Origin: Chloroflexota bacterium
Lineage (GTDB): Bacteria; Chloroflexota; Anaerolineae; VGOG01
NCBI GenBank assembly: GCA_030611885.1
Contig: JAUWOY010000029.1
Location: 1 to 42,563 of the forward strand
Reading direction: 5' to 3'
Length of the DNA stretch: 42,563 nucleotides
Positions 15,779 to 24,110 of this stretch are shown here, one piece after another. The translations under genes and the position numbers were made by a program. Below the pieces are notes generated by a model. The model saw only the letters and a program-made list of their open reading frames with translations. It was not told where the DNA came from and did no database searches. Numbering within the stretch: position 1 is the stretch's first letter; every line of letters starts with the position of its first letter.

Positions 15779-16531
15779 ATGTCAGGACATTCCAAATGGT
15801 CAACGATCAAACGCAAGAAGGGGGCAACGGACGCCAAGCGAGGCCAACTCTTCACCAAGCTGGGGCGCGAGATCGTCCTGGCGGCGCGGGAGGGCGGCGA
15901 CCCCACCGTTAACTTCAAGCTGCGCCTAGCCATAGACAAGGCCAAGGCAGCCAACATGCCCAAGGACAACATTGAGCGGGCTATCAGACGGGGCACCGGC
16001 GCCGAAAAGGGTGCAGAGCTCGAGGAGGTACGCTACGAAGGCTACGGCCCCCACGGGGTGGCGCTGCTGGTGCACGTGCTCACGGACAATCGCAACCGGG
16101 CAGTGTCCAATGTGCGCCGCGCCTTCAACCGCTACGGTGGCAGCCTGGGTGAGAGCGGCTGCGTAGCCTGGCTCTTCGAGTCCAAAGGCTACATCACCAT
16201 CTCCCCCGACGATTCCGATCCCGACGAGCTGGCTCTGATAGCCATAGACGCCGGCGCCGATGATGTCACCGTCGGGAGCGACCTGGTGGAGGTCTTCACC
16301 CTGGCCACTGACTTCCAAAAAGTCAAAGAGTCATTGGAGAACAACGGAATCGCCCTGAATTCGGCGGAGATCTCCATGCTTCCCAGGAGCCTGGCGGAGC
16401 TAGGGGAGAAGGAAACCATAAAAGCCATGATCCTCATTGATGCCCTGGAGGAGCTGGATGACGTCCAACAGGTCTCCTCCAACCTGAACATCACCGATGA
16501 GATGATGGCCAAATACGAATTGGTCAGCTAG
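15779..16531 (+). CDS. yebC: YebC/PmpR/TACO1 family protein
   Basis: A 250-residue cytoplasmic protein of the YebC family, acting as a transcription regulator or, in newer work, as a factor easing ribosome stalling on proline runs. The family start MSGHSKWSTIKRKKG is exact, followed by DAKRGQLFTKLGREI, DNIERAIRRGTG and the domain II signature YEGYGPHGVALLVHVLTDN-R. Length is standard. The ATG follows GGAAGGGGG. The order yebC-ruvC-ruvA is the classic conserved neighbourhood; a 107-base spacer containing an 8-nt repeat array separates it from ruvC here. Confidence 0.95.
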   Translation: MSGHSKWSTIKRKKGATDAKRGQLFTKLGREIVLAAREGGDPTVNFKLRLAIDKAKAANMPKDNIERAIRRGTGAEKGAELEEVRYEGYGPHGVALLVHVLTDNRNRAVSNVRRAFNRYGGSLGESGCVAWLFESKGYITISPDDSDPDELALIAIDAGADDVTVGSDLVEVFTLATDFQKVKESLENNGIALNSAEISMLPRSLAELGEKETIKAMILIDALEELDDVQQVSSNLNITDEMMAKYELVS

Positions 16532-16576
16532 TCAGATAGTCGAGTGGTCAGGTGGTCAGGTGGTCGGGAGGTCGAG
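16530..16576. repeat. octamer repeat array after yebC
   Basis: About four to five tandem copies of GTGGTCAG-like 8-nt units between yebC and ruvC. It belongs to the group of short-period arrays scattered over the window and has no coding or terminator features. Confidence 0.6.
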
Positions 16577-16638
16577 CCTGCTCCTCTGCTCCCTTTGAGC
16601 TTTAGGGCTCCCCTGCTTCCTTGATTGGATAACTACCG

Positions 16639-17166
16639 ATGAGTGAAAACGAGAACCTGGTCCTGGGGATTGATCCCGGCACGGCCATCACCGGCTACGG
16701 CCTGGTATGGAGTGAGGGAGATGATCTGAGATTGGTGGATTACGGGGTGATAACCACTTCTTCGGATGAATCACAGCCCCAGCGACTGCAGGAGATTTAC
16801 CGCCAGTTGACGGCTCTTATCCAGGAGCGGCAGCCTGCGGAGGCGGCAGTGGAGAAGCTCTTCTTCAGCCGCAACGTTCGCACCGCGCTGAGCGTAGGCC
16901 AGGCGCGAGGGGTGGCCCTGCTCGCGATGGCCAACGCTGAGCTCGAAATCCACGAGTACACGCCCCTGGAGGTCAAGCAGGCGGTGGTCGGCTACGGGCG
17001 AGCCACCAAGAATCAGGTGCAGGAAATGGTCAAGGTGCTCCTGCGGCTGGATAGCGTGCCCCAACCCGACGACGCTGCCGACGCCATCGCCGTGGCCATC
17101 TGCCACATCCACTCCGCTCGGATGCTGAGCCTGGCCAGACAAGCTGAGGAAATCGAGGGAAGATGA
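16639..17166 (+). CDS. ruvC: Holliday junction resolvase RuvC
   Basis: A 175-residue endonuclease that cleaves four-way DNA junctions with RuvAB during recombinational repair. The RNase H-like fold has its full metal site: D12 in LGIDPGTAITGYG, E72 in VEKLFF, and D145/D148 in DDAADAIAVAICH. SRNVRTALSVGQARG is the usual DNA-contacting stretch. Length is normal. The stop overlaps the ruvA start as ATGA, so the two are translationally coupled. No strong ribosome site precedes the ATG. Confidence 0.95.
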   Translation: MSENENLVLGIDPGTAITGYGLVWSEGDDLRLVDYGVITTSSDESQPQRLQEIYRQLTALIQERQPAEAAVEKLFFSRNVRTALSVGQARGVALLAMANAELEIHEYTPLEVKQAVVGYGRATKNQVQEMVKVLLRLDSVPQPDDAADAIAVAICHIHSARMLSLARQAEEIEGR

Positions 17167-17744
17167 TCGCCAACCTGAAGGGGAAGATCGAGGCCATCGG
17201 GAAAGACTACCTCGTCATCGGTGTGGGGGGGATCGGCTTCAAGGTCTACGTCCCAACCTCGGTGCTGGAGACTTCTGAGGGCCTGGGCCGCCAGGTGGAG
17301 CTCTTCACTCACCTCCACGTGCGGGAGAACGACCTGACCCTCTACGGCTGCGGCAGCGAGGATGAGCTGGCCCTGTTTGAGCTGCTGCTGGGCGTCTCAG
17401 GCGTGGGCCCCAGGGTGGCCCTGGCTATGCTCTCCACCATGTCGCCCGATTCGCTGCGCCTGGCCATCGCCCAGGGGAACGCCGTGGCGTTGACCAGGGT
17501 GCCTGGCATCGGCCCCAAGATGGCCAAGAAGATCGTCTTCCATCTCAAGGACAGGATTGCGGTCGAGGTCGGCCCAGAGGCGGTGCCCTTTCTTACTGAT
17601 GCCGACGCCGAAGTCATCGCCGCCCTCACCAGCCTGGGCTACAGCGTGGTCGAAGCCCAGGCCGCCCTTCAGTCCCTGCCTGCTGAGGAGATGGCGATAG
17701 AAGAAAGAGTGAGGTTGGCGCTGGCTTACTTTGCTCGAGGATGA
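17163..17744 (+). CDS. ruvA: Holliday junction DNA helicase subunit RuvA
   Basis: A 193-residue subunit of the RuvAB branch-migration complex. Domain I (MIANLKGKIEAIGKDYLVIG) is an OB fold. Domain II has two helix-hairpin-helix motifs that grip the junction backbone (VSGVGPRVALAML and VPGIGPKMAKKIV). Domain III (about 145-193, DADAEVIAALTSLGYSVVEAQAAL) binds RuvB. It overlaps ruvC by four bases. No ruvB follows; a two-gene module is found instead. Confidence 0.95.
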   Translation: MIANLKGKIEAIGKDYLVIGVGGIGFKVYVPTSVLETSEGLGRQVELFTHLHVRENDLTLYGCGSEDELALFELLLGVSGVGPRVALAMLSTMSPDSLRLAIAQGNAVALTRVPGIGPKMAKKIVFHLKDRIAVEVGPEAVPFLTDADAEVIAALTSLGYSVVEAQAALQSLPAEEMAIEERVRLALAYFARG

Positions 17745-17787
17745 ACATGGTCGCCTTTGGGGCAGTGAATTCGCGGGGGTAAGAGCT

Positions 17788-18003
17788 ATGAGCGAGTACC
17801 TGATGAAACAGTTCCGGAAGCGCTGGCAGGCAGTAGCGGCCCTGGAGAGGGAAGAACAACGAGAGGCCTCTGTCGCCTTGCGCTGGCAACAGTTGAATGC
17901 CATCCTGAGGCTAGCGATAGGCCTGGGGTTGCCCCTGAGAGAGCAATTCGAGGAAGAAATCGTTCGCCAGCGCTGGGCCAAGTTGAAAGGCACTCAGCTA
18001 TGA
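17788..18003 (+). CDS. small charged helical protein, partner of the next gene
   Basis: A 71-residue, strongly charged, helix-rich protein (MSEYLMKQFRKRWQAVAALE...), with a second helix LRLAIGLGLPLREQFEEEIV. I do not recognise the family. The ATG at 17788 is preferred because GGGGGTAAG precedes it and the upstream part of the frame overlaps ruvA. Its stop overlaps the next start (ATGA at 18000), which suggests stoichiometric co-production. The pair resembles the small-plus-large layout of toxin-antitoxin modules with a nucleotidyltransferase, but this is inference. Confidence 0.55.
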   Translation: MSEYLMKQFRKRWQAVAALEREEQREASVALRWQQLNAILRLAIGLGLPLREQFEEEIVRQRWAKLKGTQL

Positions 18004-18590
18004 CCGCATCCAAAGAGATCGCACCGTTGTTAGGCCCCATAGCAGCCTTGCAGCGGCTGCTGGCGCGTTTCGGTGATCAAGGCATGGTTATTGGCGGCGT
18101 CGCTGCCAGCCTGCTGGGCAAGCCCCGCCTGACCGCCGATGTAGATGCGGTTATCCTCCTGTCCGTAGAGGATCTGCCACACCTGGTGGAAGCAGCCGCA
18201 CAGGAAGGACTCTTGCCGCGCATCGCCAATGCAGAAGACTTCGCCCGGCGGCATCGGGTTCTCCTCCTGCGCCATCAGAAGAGCGGCATCCACGTGGACA
18301 TCTCCCTGGGAGTGTTGCCTTTCGAGGTGGAGGCTGTGGAACGCAGCATCGTTCATCATGTTGGCTCGCTGGCCATCCGTCTCCCCACCCCAGAGGATCT
18401 GATCATTTTCAAGGCGGTCGCCCATCGGCCCCAGGACTTGTTGGATATTCAGGCGATCATCGAGAGCCATCCCGACCTGGATCGAGAGCGGATTCGGTAT
18501 TGGGTCGGCGAGTTTGCTCATGTTTTGGAGATGCCAGAGCTCTGGGAGGACATCGCTTCCTGGCTCATTTCCCCACACAAAACTCGCTGA
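18000..18590 (+). CDS. nucleotidyltransferase-fold protein
   Basis: A 196-residue protein with the DNA polymerase beta-like nucleotidyltransferase core: helix, then IGGVAASLLGKPRLTADVDAV, in which GG (residues 32-33) and the D47-x-D49 pair are the nucleotide and metal site, and a third acidic strand in GIHVDISLG. LPTPEDLIIFKAVAHRPQDLLDI follows, as in AbiEii/MenT-like and related families. It may therefore nucleotidylate RNA or protein, or act on a small molecule. It overlaps its small upstream partner by four bases, and its 3' end overlaps the convergent mnmE gene by 26 bases. Confidence 0.72.
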   Translation: MTASKEIAPLLGPIAALQRLLARFGDQGMVIGGVAASLLGKPRLTADVDAVILLSVEDLPHLVEAAAQEGLLPRIANAEDFARRHRVLLLRHQKSGIHVDISLGVLPFEVEAVERSIVHHVGSLAIRLPTPEDLIIFKAVAHRPQDLLDIQAIIESHPDLDRERIRYWVGEFAHVLEMPELWEDIASWLISPHKTR

Positions 18591-19953
18591 AGATGGTTTC
18601 TAAAAGATCCTCAGTAATCGTCTCGCCCGTGATCTCACCCAAAGCGTTCGCGGCCGATGTGAGATCAATGGCCACGAAGTCAGCAGGCATCCCCCGCGTG
18701 TGAGCCCCCTGCGCGCTGGCCACGTGATCCAAAGCCCTCTTTAAGATATCCTTGTGGCGAGGGCTGGAGACCAAAGGCTCATCGGAAGCCAGTACCTGAC
18801 CAGAGAAAACGACCTCTACAATCGCCTCCTCCAATTCCTCTAACCCCTCTCCCGTCAGAGCCGATACCTCCACCCGCGTCGCTTCAGGTAGGATGTCAAA
18901 GTCACCCCCCGCTCTCGGCAGGTCAATCTTGTTGACCACCAGGATGGCGGTCTTGCCCGCGGCCAGGCCAGCGATCTGGCAGTCAGCTTCGGTGAGAGGC
19001 TCGCTCCCATCCACGACCAGGAGGGCCAGATCGGCCTGAGCCAGCGCTCTCCGGCTGCGCTCGATGCCCAATTGCTCAATGACGTCTTCCGTCTCGGCGA
19101 CGATGCCAGCGGTATCCACCAAAACCAAGGGGATGCCCTGCAGATTGAGGGTCTCCTCCAGGGTGTCGCGGGTTGTGCCGGGGATGGGGGTGACAATGGC
19201 CCGGCTGGTGCGCAACAGGGCATTGAGCAGAGACGACTTGCCCACGTTCGGCCTGCCGACGATGGCCGTGCGGATCCCCTGGCGGTAGATCATCCCCCGG
19301 TCGGCGTGGGCTAACAGCTTCTCCAACTGCCCACGCGCTTCCTCCAGATCGGGCGCGATGTCCCGCTCTGGGATCTCGTCATCCTCGAAATCAATGGTCG
19401 CCTCCAGATAGGCCAAAACGTTTATGAGCTGTCCGCGCACAGCCCGAACCTGGTCGGAGAGTCGCCCTTCCAACTGACCCACGGCCACCCGTAGCCCGGC
19501 CTCGGTCTTGGCTCGCACGATGTCCAGCACCGCTTCGGCCTGAGCCAGGTCTATCCTGCCGTTGATAAAGGCCCGCAGCGTGAACTCGCCTGCGGAAGCC
19601 AGCCGCGCCCCTTGCCACAGGCACAGCTCCAGAATACGGCGCAGGGGAACGATGCCGCCGTGGCAGTTGATTTCGGCTACGTCTTGGCGGGTATAGGTGC
19701 GGGGAGCCTTCATGTAGGAGGCCAGCACCTCATCAATGACCTCAGCGGTCTCAGGATCAACGATGTGGCCGTAGTGCAGATAGTTTGGAGTTTGAAGTTT
19801 GAAGTTTGAAGTTTGAAGTTTGGCACGTTTGCCTTTAACGAAGATTTTCTGTAGGATGGCCAGGGCCTCGGGGCCGCTCATCCTGACGATGCCGATCCCT
19901 CCCTCACCGATGGGGGTGGAGATGGCGGCAATCGTGTCATCCAAGCTATACAT
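18565..19953 (-). CDS. mnmE: tRNA modification GTPase MnmE with an in-frame repeat insertion
   Basis: A 462-residue GTPase that, with MnmG, modifies the wobble uridine of several tRNAs. Order: an N-terminal folate-binding domain (DTIAAISTPIGEGGIGIVRMSG ... EINCHGG), a helical domain, an inserted G domain (GRPNVGKSS, DTAG, NKID), and the C-terminal FCVGK that carries the modifying cysteine. The start at 19953 matches the family's N-terminus; the longer frame to 20007 runs into a palindrome. Six perfect 7-nt repeats (19782-19823) are read in frame as KLQTSNF-KLQTPNY near residues 45-60, just before the conserved LHYGHIVD strand, in what is normally a short loop. All catalytic motifs are intact, so it is probably functional. 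Confidence 0.95.
   Translation of the reverse strand: MYSLDDTIAAISTPIGEGGIGIVRMSGPEALAILQKIFVKGKRAKLQTSNFKLQTPNYLHYGHIVDPETAEVIDEVLASYMKAPRTYTRQDVAEINCHGGIVPLRRILELCLWQGARLASAGEFTLRAFINGRIDLAQAEAVLDIVRAKTEAGLRVAVGQLEGRLSDQVRAVRGQLINVLAYLEATIDFEDDEIPERDIAPDLEEARGQLEKLLAHADRGMIYRQGIRTAIVGRPNVGKSSLLNALLRTSRAIVTPIPGTTRDTLEETLNLQGIPLVLVDTAGIVAETEDVIEQLGIERSRRALAQADLALLVVDGSEPLTEADCQIAGLAAGKTAILVVNKIDLPRAGGDFDILPEATRVEVSALTGEGLEELEEAIVEVVFSGQVLASDEPLVSSPRHKDILKRALDHVASAQGAHTRGMPADFVAIDLTSAANALGEITGETITEDLLETIFSEFCVGK
19782..19823. repeat. six perfect heptamers inside mnmE
   Basis: Six consecutive 7-base units, AGTTTGG, then AGTTTGA four times, then AGTTTGG, cover 42 bases (14 codons) without breaking the frame. 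On the coding strand the unit is TCAAACT or CCAAACT. Confidence 0.9.
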
Positions 19954-19970
19954 CGTCACACCTTCAATCC

Positions 19971-20068
19971 AGACTTCGGAGGTTTTCAGACGTGATTCCG
20001 TCAGCAAACTAACCAGACAATCAAAGCAGCTTTGCCAACAGAGGCGCTGACGGAAACCTCCGAAGTCT
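19971..20068. repeat. nested palindrome between the transglycosylase and mnmE genes
   Basis: The perfect 15-base arms AGACTTCGGAGGTTT (19971-19985) and AAACCTCCGAAGTCT (20054-20068) enclose inner arms TTCCGTCAGC (19996-20005) and GCTGACGGAA (20046-20055). On the left side ten extra bases separate outer and inner arms; on the right they run together. The element fills the whole spacer between the upstream stop (20068-20070) and the mnmE start. It would be a large hairpin in the joint transcript. Confidence 0.8.
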
Positions 20069-22611
20069 TAAGTTGAGTAAAGCGCGCGATACATGGCGTA
20101 GTGCTCATAGACCTTCTCAACGTAGCGCCTGGTCTCGGCATTGGATATGCTCTCCACGAAGAGGTCATCGTCGCCATCCTCTACCAACTCCAACCAACGG
20201 GCTGCGTTGCCAGGTCCGCCGTTGTAAGCGGCCAGGGCAGCAAAAAGGTTGTTCTCAAAATCCCTCAATTGTCGGGCCAGGTACCAGGCCCCGAACTTGA
20301 CGTTGAGGTAAGGCCGATAGAGAAGTTTGGGTTGATAGTTCTTCCAGCGCAACTGGAGGGCAATCCAGTCGCCAGTGGCAGGCATGACCTGAGTTAAACC
20401 CTGCGCCCCGGCCCAGGAGGCAGCCTGACCTTGGAAGAGGCTCTCCTGCCAGATCAGGGCGAAGAGCAGCAACGGATCAAAGCCATTGGCCTGGGCCTCA
20501 GCCACCACCAGGTCATCGAAGTAAATGGGATAAACCAAGCGTTGGAAAAAGTGCGGCGCCTGGCCGACCGACTCGACCGGAGAGAGCAGGATCAATCTCT
20601 TGGCACAGAGGATGGACAGACGATACACGCCCCGCTCGCGGAAGGCTAAAGCAAGTTGATAGAGGATCAAAGGATCGGTAAGCACCTCTTTTCGCAAGGC
20701 ATCGAATTCTGCCCTATTCTCGTCCAGCAGGCCCACAGCCAGCAGATCCTCACCTCGCTGGAAGCGTAGATATTCCTCTATCGTGGGGCTCAGGCTACCC
20801 AGGTCGTGACTCGGCCCCTCCAGCCAGGTGGCCAGCCAGGCTTCGGCCTCCTCTCGCTCGGCCGTCTCGTCAAGGGCCTGGATTTGGTAATCCAGGCCGA
20901 GCGAAGTTGACTGGCTCAGGTCTCTAGCCCGCAGGCCGTAATACGCTTCCTCGTCAGCAGACGCCGCTTTCTCAAAGTAGGTACGAGCTTCTCTCGTTTT
21001 GCCCAGCTTGAGCAGCGCCTTTCCCACCCAAAAGAGGGTCTGGGTATGCAGGTCGGATTCCTCGTAAGCATCCAGCAACTCCTGCCAGGCTTCGATGGCT
21101 TTCTCGCCTTCATCCAGCCGGTAATAGCACAGCCCCGCCTGGAAGAGAGCTGCCGTGGCGTGCGGCCCCTCAGGATACCTCGTCTGCAAATCCAGATAAG
21201 CGCGCGCTGCTTCGTCGTAGTCCTTGTCTGCCTCAGAGAGGGCAGCAGCCCGCCAGAGGGCCTCCTCCGCTAACTCATGGCTTGGGTAGAGCCGGGCAAA
21301 CTCCCGGTAGGTGCTCAGAGCTTCGTCAGGGCGGTTTTGGCTGGCAAAAGCCTGGGCCGTCCCCAGCCAGGCCTGACCGAAATACTCGCACGTGGGGTAA
21401 GACCCAATGAGAACGTCAAACGCGCTCATGGCCGATTCATAAGAACCTACGGCCAGGTAAGCAAGGCCGATGTAGTAGTAAGGATCGCCTTCATGATCCA
21501 AGTTGTGCTCGACGTAGCGGTAGAAGGCTTGAATAGCAGGCCAATAAGCGCCAGCATAGTAATCCACCAGCCCCCGCTGATAGTCATCCACCTCGACGCC
21601 GGCCTCCACCAACTCCACCAGTGCCTGATAAGCATACCAGGCCTGAGGATAGCGGTCCACTGCTTCCAAAAAGTGCTCGTGGGCCTCCTCTGTCTTCCCC
21701 CACTCCAGATACGCCTTGCCGATCAGGTACTCGAACCTGGCCCGCTGGTAGTCCTTCTCCGCTTTTCTGAGAAGGGCTTCATACCAGGTGATGGCCTCAG
21801 CGTACTTAGCCGCGGTCGAATAAGCATCGGCCACTTTCTCCATGAGCTGAATCTCCCGATCAGAGTCTGGGGATTCTTTGAGAGCTTCCCTATAGGACAC
21901 GATAGCTTGAGAGTAGTCTTCCAGATTCACGTAGCAATCGCCGATGAGCTCGTGCACGTAGTCAACTATGACATCCTTCTGAGCCAGGTACTGGCGGTAG
22001 TATTCGATGGCGGTCACACAATCCCCCATCCGTTCATGGCTTCTAGCTATGAGAAAGAGGGCTTGGGCGCAGCGCTCATCATCAGGATGATCCCGCAGAA
22101 ATCTCTCGAGGGCCTCTTCCGCCAGTTGATAGTCCCCATTCAAAAAGTGAGTTTCGCCAATGAGGAAACTGGCCTCCCTGGCCTCCTCTGCAGCTTTGCT
22201 GGATAGAAGGACCTCGTATTCAGCGATGGCCCGCGCGTAGTCGCCGTTCCTCTGATAAGTGCGCCCGACCTCAAGGCGCTCGGCGGGCTGAGGCGTCGCG
22301 GTGGGGGTAGGCGTAGGTGTAGAGGTGAGAGTAGGCGTGGGGGTGAGGGTAGGTGTAGGGGTAGGAGTGCAAGTAAGGGTGGGCGCAGGTGTGGGAGTGA
22401 GGATGGGCGTAGGTGTGGGAGTGAGGGTGGGCGTAGGTGTGAGAGTGAGGGTGGGAGTCAAGGTGGCGGTAGAAGTGGGTCTAGGCGTGGCCGTCGGCAC
22501 CGGCGTGGCCGTAGGAGATGGCGTGTTGACCGGTCTCCGGCAACCTATGACCGTGAAAGCCAAAGCCAGTGCAACCGCTATGATTTTACAGACCGATGTT
22601 CTCCAATTCAT
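20068..22611 (-). CDS. TPR-rich lytic transglycosylase lipoprotein
   Basis: An 847-residue exported lipoprotein that cleaves peptidoglycan glycan strands. The signal ends in a lipobox (TVIGC, Cys about 24). Next comes a Pro/Thr linker of about 85 residues coded by short PT-type repeats (about 22290-22520), then roughly a dozen TPR units (residues 110-640), and a C-terminal SLT domain. The SLT domain shows the catalytic Glu in LIWQESLF, the [14 protein letters not shown] segment and [18 protein letters not shown]. The layout resembles Slt70, with TPRs in place of the superhelical U-domain. A promoter at 22618-22646 predicts that transcription begins at the ATG itself. It may share a transcript with mnmE. 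Confidence 0.9.
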   Translation of the reverse strand: MNWRTSVCKIIAVALALAFTVIGCRRPVNTPSPTATPVPTATPRPTSTATLTPTLTLTPTPTLTPTPTPILTPTPAPTLTCTPTPTPTLTPTPTLTSTPTPTPTATPQPAERLEVGRTYQRNGDYARAIAEYEVLLSSKAAEEAREASFLIGETHFLNGDYQLAEEALERFLRDHPDDERCAQALFLIARSHERMGDCVTAIEYYRQYLAQKDVIVDYVHELIGDCYVNLEDYSQAIVSYREALKESPDSDREIQLMEKVADAYSTAAKYAEAITWYEALLRKAEKDYQRARFEYLIGKAYLEWGKTEEAHEHFLEAVDRYPQAWYAYQALVELVEAGVEVDDYQRGLVDYYAGAYWPAIQAFYRYVEHNLDHEGDPYYYIGLAYLAVGSYESAMSAFDVLIGSYPTCEYFGQAWLGTAQAFASQNRPDEALSTYREFARLYPSHELAEEALWRAAALSEADKDYDEAARAYLDLQTRYPEGPHATAALFQAGLCYYRLDEGEKAIEAWQELLDAYEESDLHTQTLFWVGKALLKLGKTREARTYFEKAASADEEAYYGLRARDLSQSTSLGLDYQIQALDETAEREEAEAWLATWLEGPSHDLGSLSPTIEEYLRFQRGEDLLAVGLLDENRAEFDALRKEVLTDPLILYQLALAFRERGVYRLSILCAKRLILLSPVESVGQAPHFFQRLVYPIYFDDLVVAEAQANGFDPLLLFALIWQESLFQGQAASWAGAQGLTQVMPATGDWIALQLRWKNYQPKLLYRPYLNVKFGAWYLARQLRDFENNLFAALAAYNGGPGNAARWLELVEDGDDDLFVESISNAETRRYVEKVYEHYAMYRALYST
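22290..22520. repeat. Pro/Thr linker coding repeats
   Basis: A low-complexity stretch of GTAGGCGTGGGGGTGAG-like units, mostly 6-base periodic, codes for the PTPT/LTPT linker of the transglycosylase lipoprotein. It differs from the 7-nt arrays and is a common form of cell-wall-spanning linker. Confidence 0.75.
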
Positions 22612-22617
22612 ACCCTT

Positions 22618-22646
22618 ATTATCCCCACATTGGCGAGGATTGTCAA
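22618..22646 (-). promoter_or_regulatory. promoter of the transglycosylase gene, leaderless predicted
   Basis: On the minus strand a consensus TTGACA (22641-22646) and GATAAT (22618-22623) are separated by 17 bases. The expected start, about seven bases on, falls on the A of the ATG (22611), so the transcript should lack a leader. It is back to back with the SAM-riboswitch promoter. Confidence 0.7.
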
Positions 22647-22657
22647 CTTACGTGAGT

Positions 22658-22686
22658 TTGACAAAAAACCCTAGATATGTTACTAT
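22658..22686 (+). promoter_or_regulatory. strong promoter of the SAM-riboswitch operon
   Basis: Consensus TTGACA (22658-22663), a 17-base spacer ending in TGT (extended -10), and TACTAT (22681-22686). Predicted start about 22693, some 20 bases before the riboswitch P1 stem. Confidence 0.85.
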
Positions 22687-22713
22687 AAGCGCCAACAACT
22701 CGATAATCTGGAC

Positions 22714-22927
22714 ACTCTTATCCAGAGGGGTGGAGGGACCGGCCCTGCGAAGCCCCGGCAACCAGGTTCGTGGTTCGTACATTCGTAATTCGTAGATTCG
22801 TGGTTTGTGAATTCAGATTGCTGCTGATGCTACAGATCTACGAATCCCGAATGTACGGATTACGGATCTACGAACCACGGTGCCAATTCCGGCAGAGCGC
22901 TGCTCCGGCGTTCTGAAAGATGAGATG
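22714..22927 (+). ncRNA. SAM-I (S-box) riboswitch with a greatly enlarged P3
   Basis: The aptamer core is near-consensus. CTTATC (22717-22722) pairs with GATGAG (22919-22924) to form P1. CCAGAGGGGTGGAGGGACC then GGCCCTGCGAAGCCC gives P2 with its kink-turn. CCGGCAACC and GGTGCCAATTCC flank P3, and CAGAGCGC/GCGTTCTG forms P4 before GAAAGATGAGA. The SAM-I class binds S-adenosylmethionine and normally turns expression off. In place of the usual small P3 loop there are about 115 bases (22763-22878) of a TTCGTA-type inverted repeat that can extend P3 into one long hairpin. Downstream is a terminator and then mtnA. Confidence 0.92.
22763..22878. repeat. TTCGTA-family hairpin element within riboswitch P3
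   Basis: The left arm is built of units such as TTCGTGG, TTCGTAC, ATTCGTA and TTCGTAGA. The right arm carries the complementary CTACGAATCCCGAATGTACGG series. CGTACATTCGTAATTCGTAG pairs almost base for base with the right arm. A relative lies at 29843-29940. Confidence 0.8.
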
Positions 22928-22940
22928 TAATCTTGGCTTT

Positions 22941-22964
22941 ATCTCTCATCAAGAGAGATTTTTT
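22941..22964 (+). terminator. riboswitch expression-platform terminator
   Basis: ATCTCTC (22941-22947), loop ATCAA, GAGAGAT (22953-22959) and a run of T (22959-22964). It directly follows the aptamer and precedes the mtnA ribosome site, as in SAM-off switches that act by transcription termination. Confidence 0.88.
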
Positions 22965-22988
22965 GTTGTCTGGTGAGGAAGTGCAATC

Positions 22989-24026
22989 ATGCGAACCATC
23001 GAGTGGGACGACGGCGTGGTGAAGATGATTGACCAGCGCAAGCTGCCCCGGGAGTTCGTGATCGTTCAGTTCACGGACCATCGGGAGGTGGCGCGGGCTA
23101 TCAAGGAGATGTACATCCGTGGCGCACCAGCCATCGGAGCGGCAGCGGCTTTCGGCCTGGCCTTGTGCGCACGAAGTAGCAAGGCAAAAAGCCCAGCCGA
23201 ACTGCTGGCCGACCTGGAGCAAGCGGCTGACACTCTACTAAAGACCCGCCCTACGGCGGTCAACCTCCCCTGGGCCCTGGGGCGGATGTTGGAGGTGGCG
23301 CGAAAAACTGAGTATACCGAAGCGGAGCAGATAGCGAACGCACTGGTGGCCGAGGCCCAGCGCATCGCCGACGAGGATGTGGAGATCAACAAGCGCATGG
23401 CTGCTCAAGGAGCGGAGCTAATCGAGGACGGGTACAACGTCCTGACTCACTGCAACACCGGCTCCCTGGCTACCGTGGACTACGGTACCGCCTTGGGGGT
23501 GATCCGCACCGCCCACGAGCAGGGAAAGCGCATCCACGTCTGGGTGGACGAGACCAGGCCGAGGTTGCAGGGAGCGCGCCTAACGGCCTGGGAGCTGATG
23601 CGCTATGGCATCCCCATGACCCTCATTGCCGACAACGCCGCTGGCCACCTCATGCGCACGGGCCAGGTTGACATCGTCCTGGTGGGAGCCGACCGGGTGG
23701 CCGCCAACGGCGACGTGGCCAATAAGATCGGCACCTACAAGCTGGCTGTACTGGCCCAGGAGAACGGCGTCCCTTTCTACTCGGTCTGTCCCACCTCGAC
23801 CGTTGACCTGTCGCTGCCCTCAGGCGATCAGATCACCATTGAGGAGCGGGATCCGGCTGAGGTTACACACGTAGGCGGAGTAGGCATCGCCCCCGAAGGG
23901 GTGCCCGTTTATAACCCTGCCTTCGACGTCACTCCTCACCGCTACATCACGGGCATCGTGACCGAGGAAGGGATCATCACTCCACCCTTCGCGCCAGGCC
24001 TGAGGAGGGCCAAAGCCCTAGTGTAA
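22989..24026 (+). CDS. mtnA: S-methyl-5-thioribose-1-phosphate isomerase
   Basis: A 345-residue cytoplasmic enzyme of the methionine salvage pathway that converts methylthioribose-1-phosphate to methylthioribulose-1-phosphate. Family blocks are [33 protein letters not shown] with the catalytic Cys (residue 155), [18 protein letters not shown], and [18 protein letters not shown] with the catalytic Asp (residue 235). The related eIF2B-like regulatory proteins lack this Cys/Asp pair, so MtnA is favoured. The gene is directly under the SAM riboswitch. Other salvage genes (mtnB-D or mtnK/mtnN) are not in the window. Confidence 0.93.
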   Translation: MRTIEWDDGVVKMIDQRKLPREFVIVQFTDHREVARAIKEMYIRGAPAIGAAAAFGLALCARSSKAKSPAELLADLEQAADTLLKTRPTAVNLPWALGRMLEVARKTEYTEAEQIANALVAEAQRIADEDVEINKRMAAQGAELIEDGYNVLTHCNTGSLATVDYGTALGVIRTAHEQGKRIHVWVDETRPRLQGARLTAWELMRYGIPMTLIADNAAGHLMRTGQVDIVLVGADRVAANGDVANKIGTYKLAVLAQENGVPFYSVCPTSTVDLSLPSGDQITIEERDPAEVTHVGGVGIAPEGVPVYNPAFDVTPHRYITGIVTEEGIITPPFAPGLRRAKALV

Positions 24027-24042
24027 GCTTAAGGCTCAAAGG

Positions 24043-24070
24043 CCCGTCCCCGGGCCGCCCCGGGGACGGG
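24043..24070. repeat. GC-rich hairpin after mtnA
   Basis: A 12-bp perfect stem (24043-24054 with 24059-24070, loop CCGC) lies inside a wider imperfect palindrome bounded by GCTTAAG words (24027-24085). It has no T-run, so it is not a standard terminator. It could protect or pause the mRNA between mtnA and the methionine synthase-like gene. Confidence 0.6.
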
Positions 24071-24110
24071 GCTCAGAGCTTAAGCAGCTACTCAGGACAA
24101 GGGGTTTCCG

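Noticed and set aside
21277-22206. 309-residue plus-strand frame opposite the TPR transglycosylase
   Set aside because: Mirror of the TPR codons; the minus-strand product has a lipobox, TPR and SLT motifs.
24043-24070. GC-rich hairpin after mtnA considered as an intrinsic terminator
   Set aside because: No T-run follows on either side, so it is listed only as a hairpin repeat.
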